Source of the DNA: Branchinecta lynchi
Taxonomy: Eukaryota; Arthropoda; Branchiopoda; Anostraca; Branchinectidae
Length of the DNA stretch: 64,000 nucleotides
Direction of reading: 5' to 3'
NCBI GenBank assembly: GCA_023053575.1
Contig: JAKZAP010000022.1
Location: 15,046,518 to 15,110,517 of the forward strand
A program made the translations under genes and the position numbers. The notes under the pieces were generated by a model. That model was given only the letters and a program-made list of their open reading frames with translations, had not been told where the DNA came from and made no database searches. Below are positions 1 through 10,756 of the stretch, in pieces. Position 1 is the stretch's first letter; every line of letters begins with the position of its first letter.

Positions 1-349
1 TACTAGATACCAAGTTGAAGTACACACTGCAAAATTTCAAGACTGTGCGAACTGGGTAGCTGCTTTAACAGTTACCACTATCAAAACACGACGGGTGTTG
101 TGTCGGTTTCTATGTCAAGCGTCGAAGTATCTCTATGTACATAGCGAAGGAAAAATAATCCTTCAGTATTTCTAGTTTTTATTGGAAGAGACGTAAGTTA
201 CAGGACGAATCATACCTTGATGTAAACCTTGATTCATGCTAACTTCAAGCGCTAAACTATGTTCCTAGCTTTTAATGGCACAAGTGATTGATCCAGAGCT
301 AAATCCAAGAGACAGTATTATTTGAAAGTAAATAAAGTAAAGTAAATAA
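1..349. other. No gene or repeat recognised
   Basis: AT-rich sequence, ending in AGTAAATAAAGTAAAGTAAA next to the LINE relic. No exon for the proximal-His region of the peroxidase was found here. Confidence 0.5.
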
Positions 350-725
350 AGAAAGTATTTGGGAAGTGTTAGGGAGAAATCTGGTCCTTACTTTTGTCCA
401 ATGTGCGGTGATGGAGATGAGGATCTAATTCATTTTATGTCTGGTTGTGATGAAATTGAGGATGTGAGGGAGGAAATTTTTAAGGGAGGGATTCATGGGA
501 GGAAGCGGTTGTTAAATATTATGCGGAGTAGGGATTTTCTTAGTATAAGAAACCTGGCGAGGTTCCTCAGAGTGGCCAGTCTGCACAGGGAAAAGTGTTT
601 GAGTGGGGTTTAGTGTAGTAGTGTGACCGTTTATTTTGTATTTACATGTTGTTATTTATGTGTGTTTGTTATGGCCTTTGGGCTTTGAAGACAAATAAAT
701 ATCATATCATATCATCATATCATAA
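350..725 (+). pseudogene. LINE 3' end, zinc-knuckle C-terminus (family Z copy 1)
   Basis: A frame ending at 613 reads KSGPYFCPMCGDGDEDLIHF then MSGC, a C-x2-C-x-H-x-C knuckle typical of the last residues of CR1/Jockey/L1-type ORF2 proteins. It is followed by a short 3' UTR and a tail of repeated ATATC units (705-725), typical of a non-LTR retrotransposon 3' end. The 5' part is missing. A decayed copy of the same family is at 16801-17030. Confidence 0.75.
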
Positions 726-1005
726 GTTACAACATGAGCACTAAATATAGCATGAATCACGCCTATATTTAAGCCTGGATATAGTCTACTGCCACCCGTA
801 GTTACCCTACGCTCCATCTTTAGATACAACACAGGGGAAATCCCCCAAAATAATCTGATTGCCTAGTACCCTCAGAAGTTAAACTGATTTTAACTTGGGT
901 GCGAGACTAGCTGGTACACGAAACTGGCACCAAGATCAATTTCAAACGGCAGAAACCCAGCTAATTCTCGGTCTCAGATCGATTTCCGGAACTGGCTGGT
1001 ACCTA

Positions 1006-1420
1006 AGGCGTATTCTCGCCGTTCCCCGAGGACTCCACTTGAGGATTCCCCGCGTTTTTGTTTGTCCCGGGGACTCACTCCCCGTATTCTCGCGAGTCCC
1101 CACGGACGGGGAATGCTCCGACTATCATCCCCATAATCAAAAAGGACTCCCTTTGAGATTCAGAGGGGAATAAATTTTTGCTTGTGTTAGTGCAATGTAA
1201 AATTACTTAAAAACAATCAGAATAAACAAAACCAAAAATAAAGTGGATCTAGACTAATTTCGTCAACCGCATATTTTTTTTTCGAACAACATCCATTTTG
1301 GAAGCATTCCCTGTGTTCTCGCTGTTTCTGTACGGGGAGTCCGCGTGGAGTGACTCCCTCTATTCTCACCGTTCCCTTCGATTCCCCGAGGAGTCCTCGG
1401 GGAACGACGAGAATACGCCT
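1006..1420. mobile_element. Short DNA transposon with 31-bp TIRs, 3-bp CTA duplication
   Basis: The left end AGGCGTATTCTCGCCGTTCC continues into CCGAGGACTCC. The right end is its reverse complement with one mismatch over 31 bp. CTA flanks both sides (1003-1005 and 1421-1423). No coding capacity is seen. A 3-bp CTA duplication suits the PIF/Harbinger group, but the assignment is an inference. Confidence 0.75.
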
Positions 1421-1688
1421 CTAGTTTTAGCTAAAAACCCGTTGTGAATGGGCCTTAACAGAACCCGAGAATTTGACCTTATGACGTTCGCTCATGTTCA
1501 TGAACTACGCAATAACAAGCGGATTTACTAAAAGTTCATAAACAAACAACAATGCTAGATACCTTGAGGACAGCTACGCCTAGAGATAGGATCGTGAAAA
1601 CAAAATAAAAGACCGCAAGCTGTCGTGTTACGCCATAACTCGGACAGACGACTAGGGGAGGTCGCAGACGGGGATTATAATATAAAAA

Positions 1689-1800
1689 TATGAATGAATG
1701 ATTTATTTGCACATTAAAGACATTAGGCCATCATGCAACAAAATAAACAAAAAGTGAACAATCTTACATGCGCATATACACACTAACACACTCTTAATAT
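1689..1800 (-). mobile_element. LINE/SINE 3' end (family M copy 1)
   Basis: On the minus strand the segment runs from TGTTAGTGTGTATATGCGCA to an AATAAATCATTCATTCA tail. The same 3' end occurs on the plus strand at 4911-5030. Only the 3' terminus is present, so 5' truncation is inferred. Confidence 0.65.
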
Positions 1801-2980
1801 TTTTAATTTACACTGAATACTTTATTAAGACTAAAAACACAACTTCCCCATCAGAAGAAATCTTTCCGGTGTTTAAAAACTAACCTGAAGAACTTCCCAA
1901 CCTTCTTATTTCTTTAAAATCTTTACTTCGCATCATTTTAATAATCCATTTCTTATCAGTATAATATATATAATATATAATAATTGTTTGTGACCCACTG
2001 TACAGATTTAAGATAGTAGAGTATCAAAGAATAGAAAATCAATAAATTATTGTCAGGCTTCGGCACCATCATCAATTCCGTGGAGAAATTTTTTCAAGTT
2101 TCTCGGGCGATAGACTTGAGATCATCATTTGCCTCCAGAGAAGCCGGCTGTCAAATAAGTCTAAAGCTAAACGATGATGTCCTCCCACTCCTACTATAAG
2201 GTGTCGGTGCGTAGACCATTCTTCTATACATATGTTTCATTCATTCATTCATTTATTTATTTCCCTCAAAGAATATATAATGAGGAGTACTAAAATAAAT
2301 TTAAAATAAATTTTGTATACATATTATATATATTTAGACTAGATTGATTAATATTTATATATTACATAGAAACATTTTTGCCCGCTAAAAAGAAGGGAGA
2401 AGCGGAGAGAAAGAATCAAAAATAGATATTAAAGAAAATAAATCAATTTTATTATCCAAATAGCTTAAAGCTAGAAGAGGAATAAAAGGAATAAAAGGAA
2501 TAAAAATACACAGACATGAAACAAATTAACTATATCAACATACTAAATATAAATCCTAAATATACGACGCATTTAATTAGCATTTGGCTTGCGCAATGTT
2601 TAGAGATCTTGTTCGAGCACTTATTCCAATTTTGTTATATTTTTTCGATAGGGTCATTATTTTGTATTCTGTTAACTAACTCGGCTGTTTCACCCTGTGT
2701 TGTAACTTAATTTTTAAATCTTCTTTCGACGGTTGCCTTCGGGTCTCCTCAAATTGTAATGTAATGTAATGTTTATTTTTCACCCATCGTATAGGAAAGA
2801 GAAAATGATGGAATATAAAAAAGAAAGAAAGTAGAAAAACACAGAAAAAAGATCACACAACAAAGAAAAACAAAAGGCAAATCACTGAGGGAAAAATCAC
2901 ACTTATGAATCACAAAATGTCAAAAAACAATCCCTTGCCACTCATGGCCGCTCTTACTGCATTTTACTCGTTGACATAGC
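1801..2980. other. AT-rich stretch with simple repeats
   Basis: Contains ATATATAATATAT (about 1965), TTCATTCATTCATTCATTTA (about 2230), GAATAAAAGG units (2480-2505) and TGTAATGTAATGTAATG (2756-2772), the last possibly a LINE tail. No exon could be supported. Confidence 0.5.
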
Positions 2981-3079
2981 TCATCGAGCTTTTGAATTGG
3001 TATGGTTACCCAAAGAAAGACAACCTGGCTCTAGTGAGGTTACCCCCCCTCCCCCCCCACCAACAAATTTAATCCTTAC

Positions 3080-3296
3080 CTCTCCAAGGATAGCTGGCAG
3101 AAATTCTTTGTATGTAATATGTTGTATGGCAGCAACGTTGATTCTTCTGGCTTCCTCATAGAGTGTGTCATCGTCCCATAGGGGATTGACCTCTGCAAAC
3201 TTCTGGACCAGTCGGTTGTGTTCCCTCAAAAACAAGGTGTGGAGGGCAATCAGCGCGGGGTGTCCGTTCACCCTGACATCTCCTGTCTTGTAGCAC
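3080..3296 (-). CDS. Peroxidase-like gene, REHN (catalytic Arg/Glu) exon
   Basis: This 217-nt exon contains CYKTGDVRVNGHPALIALHT and LFLREHNRLVQKFAEVNPLW, followed by EARRINVAAIQHITYKEFLP and AILGE. It matches C-F-x-x-GD-x-R-x-x-E, the MHTLLLREHNRLA motif and the LYQEARKIVGAxxQxITYxxxLPxxLG stretch of myelo-, thyroid and chorion peroxidases. The Arg and Glu of REHN, which in myeloperoxidase are the catalytic Arg and a haem-ester Glu, are both present. The acceptor is GTGTCTATTAG and the donor is GTAAGG at 3079-3074. It ends in phase 0. The next exon, with the proximal His, was not found in the remaining 3 kb and is probably left of the window. Confidence 0.95.
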
Positions 3297-3810
3297 CTAA
3301 TAGACACAAAATGTGAGAAACGAGGTAAATGTGCTGGACACTTTCTGGGCGGGTGTGTCTAATCCATATTAATGAAAGTTGTTCGTTGCACGCTTGTATT
3401 TTTTTTTTTAACATTTTTGTCATTCGAACAATTTCTTACATTTCGTGGGTTATTGTTTATGGTCAAGTCACATCGGGTTCTTTACTAGTTATTTATCTTC
3501 TATGTCTTTACTTCCGGATGATTATTGATTAGTATTTGATGATTATTGCAATTATTATGATGAATATTATCTGATCCTACCTGCTTACGAAACCAGCTCA
3601 GCTTTGAACCTACGCCACCTCGACTCTGAACGGTCAGGTATGATTTCCGTTAAGGAATTCGTTGTTGGCGTTTGCAAGCATTATAAAAACAAACTTTTGA
3701 AAAAAATGAACAAGATCAGGGTCTCCTTTAAAAAATATCATATTTGGCGGAGTATTAACTTTACCTTCAATAATATTTCACTGATGTAGATTTATAGGCT
3801 ATAACATATT

Positions 3811-3925
3811 TTTTTTTTTTTTTTATTCAATTCAGATTTATTCACCATCATACAAATGTGTAGCAATTATAACTTTGGTAAGTCCATCATACACTACAAC
3901 ATAAAACGAACAGAAATACTCTGGT
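3811..3925 (-). mobile_element. LINE/SINE 3' end with poly-T (family P copy 1)
   Basis: A T-run at 3811-3825 precedes a segment containing TGTAGCAATTATAACTTTGG. A similar segment, with TATAGCAATTATAATTTAAT, lies at 47033-47115. The T-run read on the minus strand is a poly(A)-like tail. Confidence 0.5.
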
Positions 3926-4403
3926 ATTCAAAGCTTGTCGTATAAACAAGACGTGCTACGACACCAAGCTACGACAGACAAGTAGGATTTTTTTCCTACC
4001 CTTGACCAGTTTGCGGACAATAATGAAATTGACAACCTTGCAGCCTCAACTATCCCATTTATTTGTGTATATTTTACGCACTAATCCCATGTAGGCATTC
4101 TGATCTTGACAGATCTTAGTACAATAGTAGAACAATGATTCTTTAAAAAGGGGCACGCAACTTTTTTGAACCTTAATTAGGGGTACGCGGTACGGAAAAA
4201 GTTTGGGAACCACTGCTTTAAGAGAACCTGGACCTCTACTTACAACAAACGCGCTAAAATGCGGCTGCCAACAACCGTAACAAAGCATAAAGGGGGCAAT
4301 GCTCCCTCGAATTATCTCAAGGATTCCACGAAGCCCAAGGACTTCTCCCCACCTGCACCCAAAAGTCTCGAGGTCATGACGCCGACAAATCAAGGGGTAT
4401 CCG

Positions 4404-4610
4404 CAGGCCCGTATCCAGGAATTTATTTCGGGGGGTGGGGGGGCCTTTCGGGGGGGGGAGGTTATTGCCTGCTGCTCGGACAAAATAGTACAAAAAACAC
4501 ATAGATCAGAGCGAAAAGCCTATACAAATCGTTATTTTTTTATGTTTCGGGGGGGGGGGAGGGGTCAACCCCCCCCCCCCCCCCCCCCCCCCCCCCTGGA
4601 TACGGCCTTG
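4404..4610 (+). mobile_element. hAT-like MITE, family A copy 1
   Basis: Ends CAGGCCCGTATCCAGG and CCTGGATACGGCCTTG form the terminal inverted repeat. The 8-bp duplication GGTATCCG is at 4396-4403 and 4611-4618. The interior holds long G and C runs near both ends. The 8-bp duplication and CAGG/CAAG termini fit hAT superfamily non-autonomous elements. Confidence 0.88.
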
Positions 4611-4910
4611 GGTATCCGATACCTCTTTCTCATCAGGAGCGGCTTGACTATATCAGTGACTATTTTATTGCCGACCGTTAACTACAAGTCTTTTAAAACT
4701 GGTCGAAGCTTCATAGCAGCCAAAAGAAAACATGTTTGTGTCTTAACATGACAGCTGTGGCGATTAATTTAGAGATTTAGCACGTGGGTGACACCCAGAA
4801 AGTCCCATAAACAAAAATATCTGACGCATGTGTCACTACTAAACGGTCCGGTCCAGAGCAAAATAACACTAGGTACTAGCGGCAAGACTTGACAAACTTG
4901 ACACATATTA

Positions 4911-5030
4911 TGAGTGTGTTAGTGTGTATATGCGCATGTAAGATTGTTTACTTTTTGTTTCGTTTTGTTGCATGATGGCCGGATGGCTTTAATGTGCAAA
5001 TAAATCATTCGTTCATTCATTCATTCACAC
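4911..5030 (+). mobile_element. LINE/SINE 3' end (family M copy 2)
   Basis: This is the plus-strand counterpart of 1689-1800, ending in AATAAATCATTCG and repeated TTCA. It includes GTTGCATGATGGCC just upstream of the tail. Confidence 0.65.
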
Positions 5031-5128
5031 TCGAATAGCAGCGATACTAGCAACAGCAGCGATAGAGAACGTTCCTACCGAAACTCTTTCAGGGATGCCA
5101 CCTGTCGCACGATAGTGTGAACTGTCAC

Positions 5129-5307
5129 CAAGGCCGTATCCAGGGGGGAGGGTTGGAACAGACCCCCCCCCCCCCCCCCCGAAACATACAAAAGTAATCA
5201 TTTTCATAGGCTTTTCCCTCTGATTTATGTCGTTTTTGCACTTTTTTGTCCGACCCGGAGGCAACCCCCCCCCCCCCCCCCGAAATAAATTCCTGGATAC
5301 GGGCCTG
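5129..5307 (-). mobile_element. hAT-like MITE, family A copy 2
   Basis: Inverted orientation of family A with the 8-bp duplication ACTGTCAC at 5121-5128 and 5308-5315. Confidence 0.88.
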
Positions 5308-6520
5308 ACTGTCACTCTATTTTGTTTTTGTCAGTCTTGTCCTAGGTAGGAGATAAGATCTATTTCAGATTACGTCCAAATATGTCCATTTTGCAGCAGG
5401 GATTCCGAAAAGAAGTGACTATTTCACGTTTATTCCTAAAAATAAAATTAAGATGCGTGGTTTTTGCAGAGGCGATTCCGTCCAAAAGTTACCATTTCAC
5501 GTTTTTTCGTAAACAAAAATTTCACTCCCAATTCGCTCTCTGTTTTCGGCCAAAAGTCACTCTCTAAATGTTCTTGATGTGGCAACCCTGAACCCTTTCA
5601 GTCGTTCACCAACGCTGGTTCCGATAACTTCATATCCCGAACATTGCAAAAAAATCAGACAGCCTCCATTGTTTCCTTGGTGTCTGCAGACCGCACATCT
5701 TCTTTCCTAGAACTTTCTAAACCCGCAAGTTTGTCTCGCTTTAAATGCGGCAAGCGTACTGGGCGGCGCTACGAATAGCTCTCGTTTGCAAGGCATGGAA
5801 AGTATAGGTCTCTGCACTACTCCCTATTGTTCGTTTGCTCTGTTCCGGTCTTTGCTCATGTCCAATGTGTGGTAGATAAAAAGTTGAAACATTACAAAAA
5901 AAAAAAATTACTAGATGGTTGATCGTGTGTTGCGGGTAGAGCTACTCGCGACCTGGGTCGAACTAACAAGAAAGGGTCACTCTCTCCACCAATGAGACAA
6001 CGGGGAGGTCGGTCTATAGCAAACATTCCTCACAGGGTAGAAGTTCGAGCCATAAAAAAACTATATGGCAAAAAAGGGTTTAATATTATTTACAGAAAAA
6101 AATGTGCAGTCCTCTAACAAATTCAAGGTCGCTCGGCTCCTAGATTTCGATTAGACGAACAGACTTGCATTGCCGGTATTTCTGACCAATGAACTCCTCG
6201 GAAGTTATAAGAGGGAACCTGATCCGCCTCGAAAACAACAAAACGCGGCAAATGCAATAATCAGTGCCGGGCCATTAGGGTGATAAAAAGCGACATGGAA
6301 GTTCAAAATCCCGGAATCTCTATCTATATATTTTATCTACAACCCACCAAATGCACAAAACGGAGTAAAAAAAAAAAAAAAAAAAAAAATTGCAACATGA
6401 AAATGAAAACAACTGAAAATTTAAAAGGATGGAGCGGGATTAAGGATATAGAGTTGACCAGCAATATAGGTAAACTGTAACGATAACAAAAATTCATCAT
6501 AATACGAGTTCGTAACTTAC
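5308..6520. other. Intron interior, nothing recognised
   Basis: Between two peroxidase exons. Two similar blocks, CGATTCCGTCCAAAAG and GATTCCGAAAAGAAGTGACT (about 5400-5570), hint at a short degenerate repeat. An A-run lies at 6369-6389. Confidence 0.45.
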
Positions 6521-6713
6521 GTCGAGTTCGGGTTCCTCGGGTCGCACCCGTTCAGGTTCATAGCATCTGTCATGACGGGTAGGAGGTCCCCGGAACTGGT
6601 TTTCATAAGACCTTGTTCGAAAAGACGGAGCTCGCTTTCTTCCGCATCCACGGTTCCATAGATGGCAGAACCATCGAGATATGAGGTCATGCCGTTCAAC
6701 GCCTCTCTTGCAC
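6521..6713 (-). CDS. Peroxidase-like gene, calcium-loop exon
   Basis: This 193-nt exon reads AREALNGMTSYLDGSAIYG, the counterpart of PREQLNxLTSxxDxSxVYG. The TSYLDGS calcium-binding loop is complete. Downstream comes ELRLFEQGLMKTSSGDLLP and a NLNGCDPRNPNST segment, equivalent to the linker before the C-x-x-x-GD motif. NST is a potential N-glycosylation site. The acceptor is TCTTTTAAG and the donor is a perfect GTAAGT at 6520-6515. The leftover AC joins G of exon 3296-3080 as Thr. A family-F transposon begins about 75 bp upstream of the acceptor. Confidence 0.95.
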
Positions 6714-6786
6714 CTTAAAAGATTCTATCTCTTAGTACAAACAAGTTTTCTAGGGCTGGAACCTGATCATATAATGTGAACCAGCC

Positions 6787-7166
6787 TTAAGGGACCACTC
6801 GCACTATTTACTCTTCAACTTACTGTATTTTAATGTATTTGAATACTTTAAACTAGGCTGTGTTTTCAACAAATAACCAAAGGTTTTGGCTGTTTTAAGA
6901 CTTTTCCGAGACCCGTTGACTTATAGCGAAAACAGGGAAACAATTTTACATAACCGGGTTCTCTGATGGAAAAACTCCTTGCAGACAACAGTCGACAGCA
7001 TGATACACATCGAAGGTAGCAAAACACAGCAAGCGAGAAAATTGTTGTTTTGTTAGAGGGGTTAGAATGTACCGTACTAAATTAGTGTGTAACAATAGGG
7101 GGTAAATATATGGGGTGATTGTTGAAGTAGGTTGCGTTAGTATTATAGGTAAGACAGGTCCTTTAA
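6787..7166 (+). mobile_element. TTAA-flanked MITE, family F copy 1
   Basis: The ends TTAAGGGACCACTCGCAC and AAGACAGGTCCTTTAA form a 10-12 bp TIR with TTAA on both sides. The interior contains GAGACCCGTTGACTTATAGC. It starts about 75 bp upstream of the exon 6521-6713 acceptor. Confidence 0.8.
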
Positions 7167-7567
7167 GCGTGGCTTAGGAAATTTTTATCTCGCGCCGCTC
7201 GACGAATCCGTTTCGTAAACCCCACCGGAAGCGCTTGAACGAATTCGCCAGAAAGATGTAAACTGGGAAAAGGAAAATCGCCTTATCACTTTAATATGTG
7301 AATAATACCTTGTCACATAATAAGCTATGTCCACATTTCTAGGCCATGTCATACCCCTGCCAATAATATACTTTTTTTTTTTTTTTAAACTAACCTTCGA
7401 TGAAGGTTTGTGTAAAGCCTTTTGTGGCGGTGAACGGAGATTAGCTGAGTCAGTCAGCTACACTGTAAATATTATTATAAGGCAATGGGCAGGAAGTGAC
7501 CCGTCATAATAAACACTACAGATCTGAAACAAAATCGGGAACACATTCGTCATTTATTCAAGATTTC

Positions 7568-7873
7568 GAGCGTCTTCCCCCCTACTTATCTTACTTAACT
7601 ATGCATGACGCACGAATTCTGGCTTTTTGTTGTCAAGGTTGGAACGTATTTTTCCATTTTCAGCAAAATTTCATGACACGGGCTAATCCGGCCAATCACA
7701 TCACAGAGATTCGTAGTTACCACGTTTACTACGCTCCCGAGCGTAGTAAGCAAATAGTTATTATTTAGTTACTATTTCGACAAGGTTGGAACGATCAGCG
7801 TAGTAACTTTTCACGAGGTCGGAACGAAAATAGTAACTAATTGCTACTATTGTTAGAAGGGTGCAACACGCTC
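7568..7873 (-). mobile_element. MITE family G copy 1
   Basis: Ends GAGCGTCTTCCCCCCTACTT and AAGGGTGCAACACGCTC form an inverted repeat. The interior has repeated TAGTAAC/GTTACTA blocks around CGCTCCCGAGCGTAGTAAGC. The inverted homologue is at 36207-36501. Confidence 0.7.
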
Positions 7874-8497
7874 TTTATATATCGAACAGCCGAACAGCAC
7901 AGAGGCTGCAAGTGCCATAAAACAACACTATCTAGAAAACTTCCTCTTCGTTTTCAGACAACGCTAGAAACTCCCTCAAAATACAACTTGTGTACAATTG
8001 AGGAGGTCGTAATATCTACAATTTAATAAGAATTCAGAACCAATGAGTCTAAATACCTAACACAAAGCAACACGATGCATTTATCGAGCGATTGTAGTGC
8101 AACATGCGTTATATTTTAGTTAAGACGAAAAGTTAAAAGCTTAACACCAAGTGTAATAAATAACGCACAGATAACGTAATAAATAAATAATGCAATAAAT
8201 ATTGTAATAAATAACTAATAAAATGTAATAGATTTAATAGTAAATAAATAAACAAGTAAATCACGTAATATTTTTTGTTTGTTTTAGATATCGGAACGAG
8301 GTGTCTTAAGACCCTCCTTTAAGGGGGCAGCAGCTAAATTGCGCGTTTTGTTACACTTAACTGATGAATCCAATATTCAATCAAAGATACGATTAAAAAT
8401 TGATCCAATCGATGATATCCTCAAAGCCTCAAACCGTTGTGGGGTAGGAAGAATGTGGGATCGCGGGCAACGAACAATAATAAAACCTTGGTGCGAC
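7874..8497. other. Intron interior; unexplained open frame at 8287-8503
   Basis: AAATAAATAA-rich sequence, then a TTTTTTGTTTGTTTTAG tract followed by 71 open plus-strand codons (ISERGVLRPSFKGAAAKL...) to a stop. No homology recognised, and no matching exon on that strand. Confidence 0.3.
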
Positions 8498-8815
8498 GAA
8501 TGATATATTCAAATAACGTATACAACGGATACGTCAGCTACGATGCTTCAGCGATATTTCGGCCGTTCTTGGCAAGGGTCCTCTTCAGGCTGTCAATCTT
8601 CAGGGTCAAATTCGGGGAAGGAAGAAAACCTGTAATCTTAGGGATGAAGCATAGATGTATCCGTTGTATCCGTGACGTATCCGGTGTATCCGTGACGTAT
8701 CCGTTGTATCCGTGACATATCCGTTGTATCCGTGACGTATCCGTTGTAGCCATGACGTATCCGTTGTATCCGTGACGTATCCGTTGTACATATTATTTGA
8801 ATATATGTTTCAAAG
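8498..8815. mobile_element. Palindromic repeat family D copy 1 with internal tandem array
   Basis: It starts with ATATTCAAATAACG and ACAACGGATACGTCAGCTAC, followed by the core ATATTTCGGCCGTTCTTGGC. The other end (GACGTATCCGTTGT then TTATTTGAATAT) is the reverse complement of the first. The central part is replaced by a 20-bp tandem array. Confidence 0.7.
8657..8788. repeat. 20-bp tandem repeat, about 6.6 copies
   Basis: Units of GTATCCGTTGTATCCGTGAC with few changes. The unit overlaps the terminal GACGTATCCGTTGT of family D, so it probably expanded from that element's own end. Confidence 0.85.
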
Positions 8816-8863
8816 TTAGACTGAGCTCAAGGACTATTTCGAAACGACTGGAACGTCACATAC

Positions 8864-8995
8864 CTAGAGAACATCTTCGGCGGCTAGACGAGGTCAACCT
8901 TTGGTAATCTCTGCAGGACTTCGCATCGGATGAGATGATCTGGAGACACGAGGTTTGCGATCCACCAGCACAGCATGTCGAGGGACTGAAAACAT
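8864..8995 (-). CDS. Peroxidase-like gene, cysteine-rich exon
   Basis: The exon encodes VFSPSTCCAGGSQTSCLQII, then SSDAKSCRDYQRLTSSSRRR and CSL. It fits the superfamily segment after the distal pocket: a CC pair, C-x-P-I, D-x-x-x-x-x-C, RS and C-x-L-G before REQLN. The usual C-x-P-I is CLQI and the usual DPF is SDA, in line with a relaxed pocket. Two acceptors are possible: TTTTTAG before 8995 (132 nt, phase fits the previous exon) and TTTTCAG before 8985 (122 nt, wrong phase). I chose the first. The donor is GTATGT at 8863-8858. The last base G plus GT of the next exon gives Gly of C-x-L-G. Confidence 0.82.
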
Positions 8996-9109
8996 CTAAA
9001 AAGAAAAAAATATATAGAACATTTGAAGGAGTCCTGATATATATATATGTATATATTTATACTTATATATATGTACAAATGGCACTGAAACATAAGTCAG
9101 GTAGAATTT

Positions 9110-9160
9110 ACTCCCGCAATAATTCGTCCCTTCTTGGCAAGGATCCTCGTCAGGCTATGG
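9110..9160 (+). mobile_element. Family D fragment
   Basis: A short match, TCGTCCCTTCTTGGCAAGGA then TCCTCGTCAGGCT, immediately left of family C copy 1. Confidence 0.5.
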
Positions 9161-9180
9161 CTACATTATAAACAAAAATC

Positions 9181-9333
9181 GCGCAGTATTTGCTACTGGG
9201 ATTAATCTTGTCTCTATTGGGATAAGATTACCTCTAATTCGGATTGACCTTATCCCGGTAGAGATAAAATGAATCCCAGTAGCAAATACTGAAGTTAACT
9301 TTAATCCTTACTCGGAGAAACTTTTCACAGTGT
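9181..9333 (+). mobile_element. Hairpin MITE, family C copy 1, 5' end lost
   Basis: The arms GCAGTATTTGCTACTGGGAT and ATCCCAGTAGCAAATACT flank an AT-rich interior of GATAAGATTA-type repeats. It ends CTTTTCACAGTGT. The left outer 25 bp are missing. Confidence 0.75.
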
Positions 9334-10010
9334 AAGAGCAAATCTAAGCCGACTTATCTGTTCAGTGCAACTTGCACATGTTCCTCAAGCTGTCAACGAT
9401 TCACAGATACAAATTTTTGTACTTGGAAGTGGTTGTTGTTAGAGGTAAGTTCGTCATTTTGTTTATTTTTTGTTTGTATAATAAATCAAACGAAATATTT
9501 TACAAATTATAACTTCTAATTTTCAAGTTAAGAATCCTTCGGAAACTTAAAATAGTAAAATCCAAAACTTTTATAAAACGGCTGACAACATTCTTCATCA
9601 ATCATAACCTTTTCCTTTTTTCACAAAATTAGTTTATTTATTTTGAACTTTATTTTTTTCCATTGTACTTCGTTGTAGATCTAGTAGTCTAATTTATCTT
9701 TAATGGTCAGCTGTTTAGCCTGTTTGAAATTAGGTAAGTGTGTGTGAGTTTGATTGACATGTTGTTGTTCTTTTATATATCCTACCACTCTTCAGTTTTG
9801 AAGAATTCAAAGAAATAATAATAACATTATAGAAACTTCCTGCTAAACTAATCACTTTTTCAACTATATGTCCAAAACAAACTATGGACCTTAGGTTGCA
9901 TTTGAGCAGCTCATCCCCCTCCCATTTTGAAAAAGAGAAACCCCTTCTATTAGATAGCTCCTTATATCTCAGGAGAAACTGACTGATTCGCAGTCAGTTT
10001 GGGCTGAAAT
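9334..10010. other. Intron interior, AT-rich, nothing recognised
   Basis: No coding, TIR or tandem signal seen. Confidence 0.5.
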
Positions 10011-10370
10011 CAGAGAAGTTACTAAGCAAGGCCCTTTTTTTGGGGGGGGGGGCCAAGGTATTTACCGACTGGCTGGTCATTTTTACCGACTGTTTTGCTG
10101 AAAAATTACTGTTTATTAGAATAAAATGAAATTGACTGATTTTAAGAAAAACACCTGTTTAAGATAAATCTACTAATTATTCGAAAAAAACGACTGTTTT
10201 GAAGAAAAATCGACTGTTTCAAGGAAAAAAATCGACCGTTTTCACGAAAAACTGCGACGCTTCGATCCGACTCGGCTATTTCTTGCCGACTGGCGGCCTG
10301 GCTAAAAACATTCGGGGGGGGGGGCGTTGGGGGGCGTCTCCCCCCCCCCCCCCCATACGGGACGCCCCTG
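10011..10370 (+). mobile_element. hAT-like MITE, family B copy 1
   Basis: The element starts CAGAGAAGTTACTAAGC and ends GACGCCCCTG, with an interior GTATTTACCGACTGGCTGGT and several CGACTGTTT repeats. Flanks GCTGAAAT (10003-10010) and GCTGAAAG (10371-10378) match 7 of 8, fitting an 8-bp duplication. G/C runs resemble those of family A. Confidence 0.68.
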
Positions 10371-10756
10371 GCTGAAAGAGGACTGATCTGTGTATGATGG
10401 ATGCTATAAGGTAAGGTGTGTGTGGGGGGGGGGGTAACATTTCACATGCGGCACTGAAATATGAACTAATTAAGCACGGCCCTAGCTCTGCACGGCACCT
10501 GCTGCATATGTTCACACAAATTTGGACCCCATCCCCACAGTGTTAGGAACAACTTTTTTATTCTCTTATACTATTTTTTCACAAAGAAAAAGGGCCCTTT
10601 TTTTCGAAAATCATGGGTCTCATTCGGTGTCCCGATTTTGGAAGTATGTCTGTCGTTTACAAGTCCAGTTTTTGTTTTCCTTGGGTCCTGTTTTCGTTCG
10701 TCAGAACTCAGAAGGGTCCAGTGCAGTACGTCATCTACGATTCAAAACGTGCTTAC

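Noticed and set aside
4046..4751. Overlapping frames of 69-145 codons rich in Gly and Pro
   Set aside because: They are created by the G/C runs of the family A element at 4404-4610. The same peptides (PGIYFGG, PVSRNLFRGGG) recur at every copy.
8657..8788. CRISPR-like array
   Set aside because: Units are directly joined with no spacers, and the sequence is eukaryotic. It is a 20-bp tandem repeat.
8884..9093. Minus-strand frame LDMLCWWIANLVSPDHLIRC
   Set aside because: It overlaps exon 8864-8995 in another frame. The peroxidase frame fits the family cysteine pattern and the phase of both neighbours, and this one does not.
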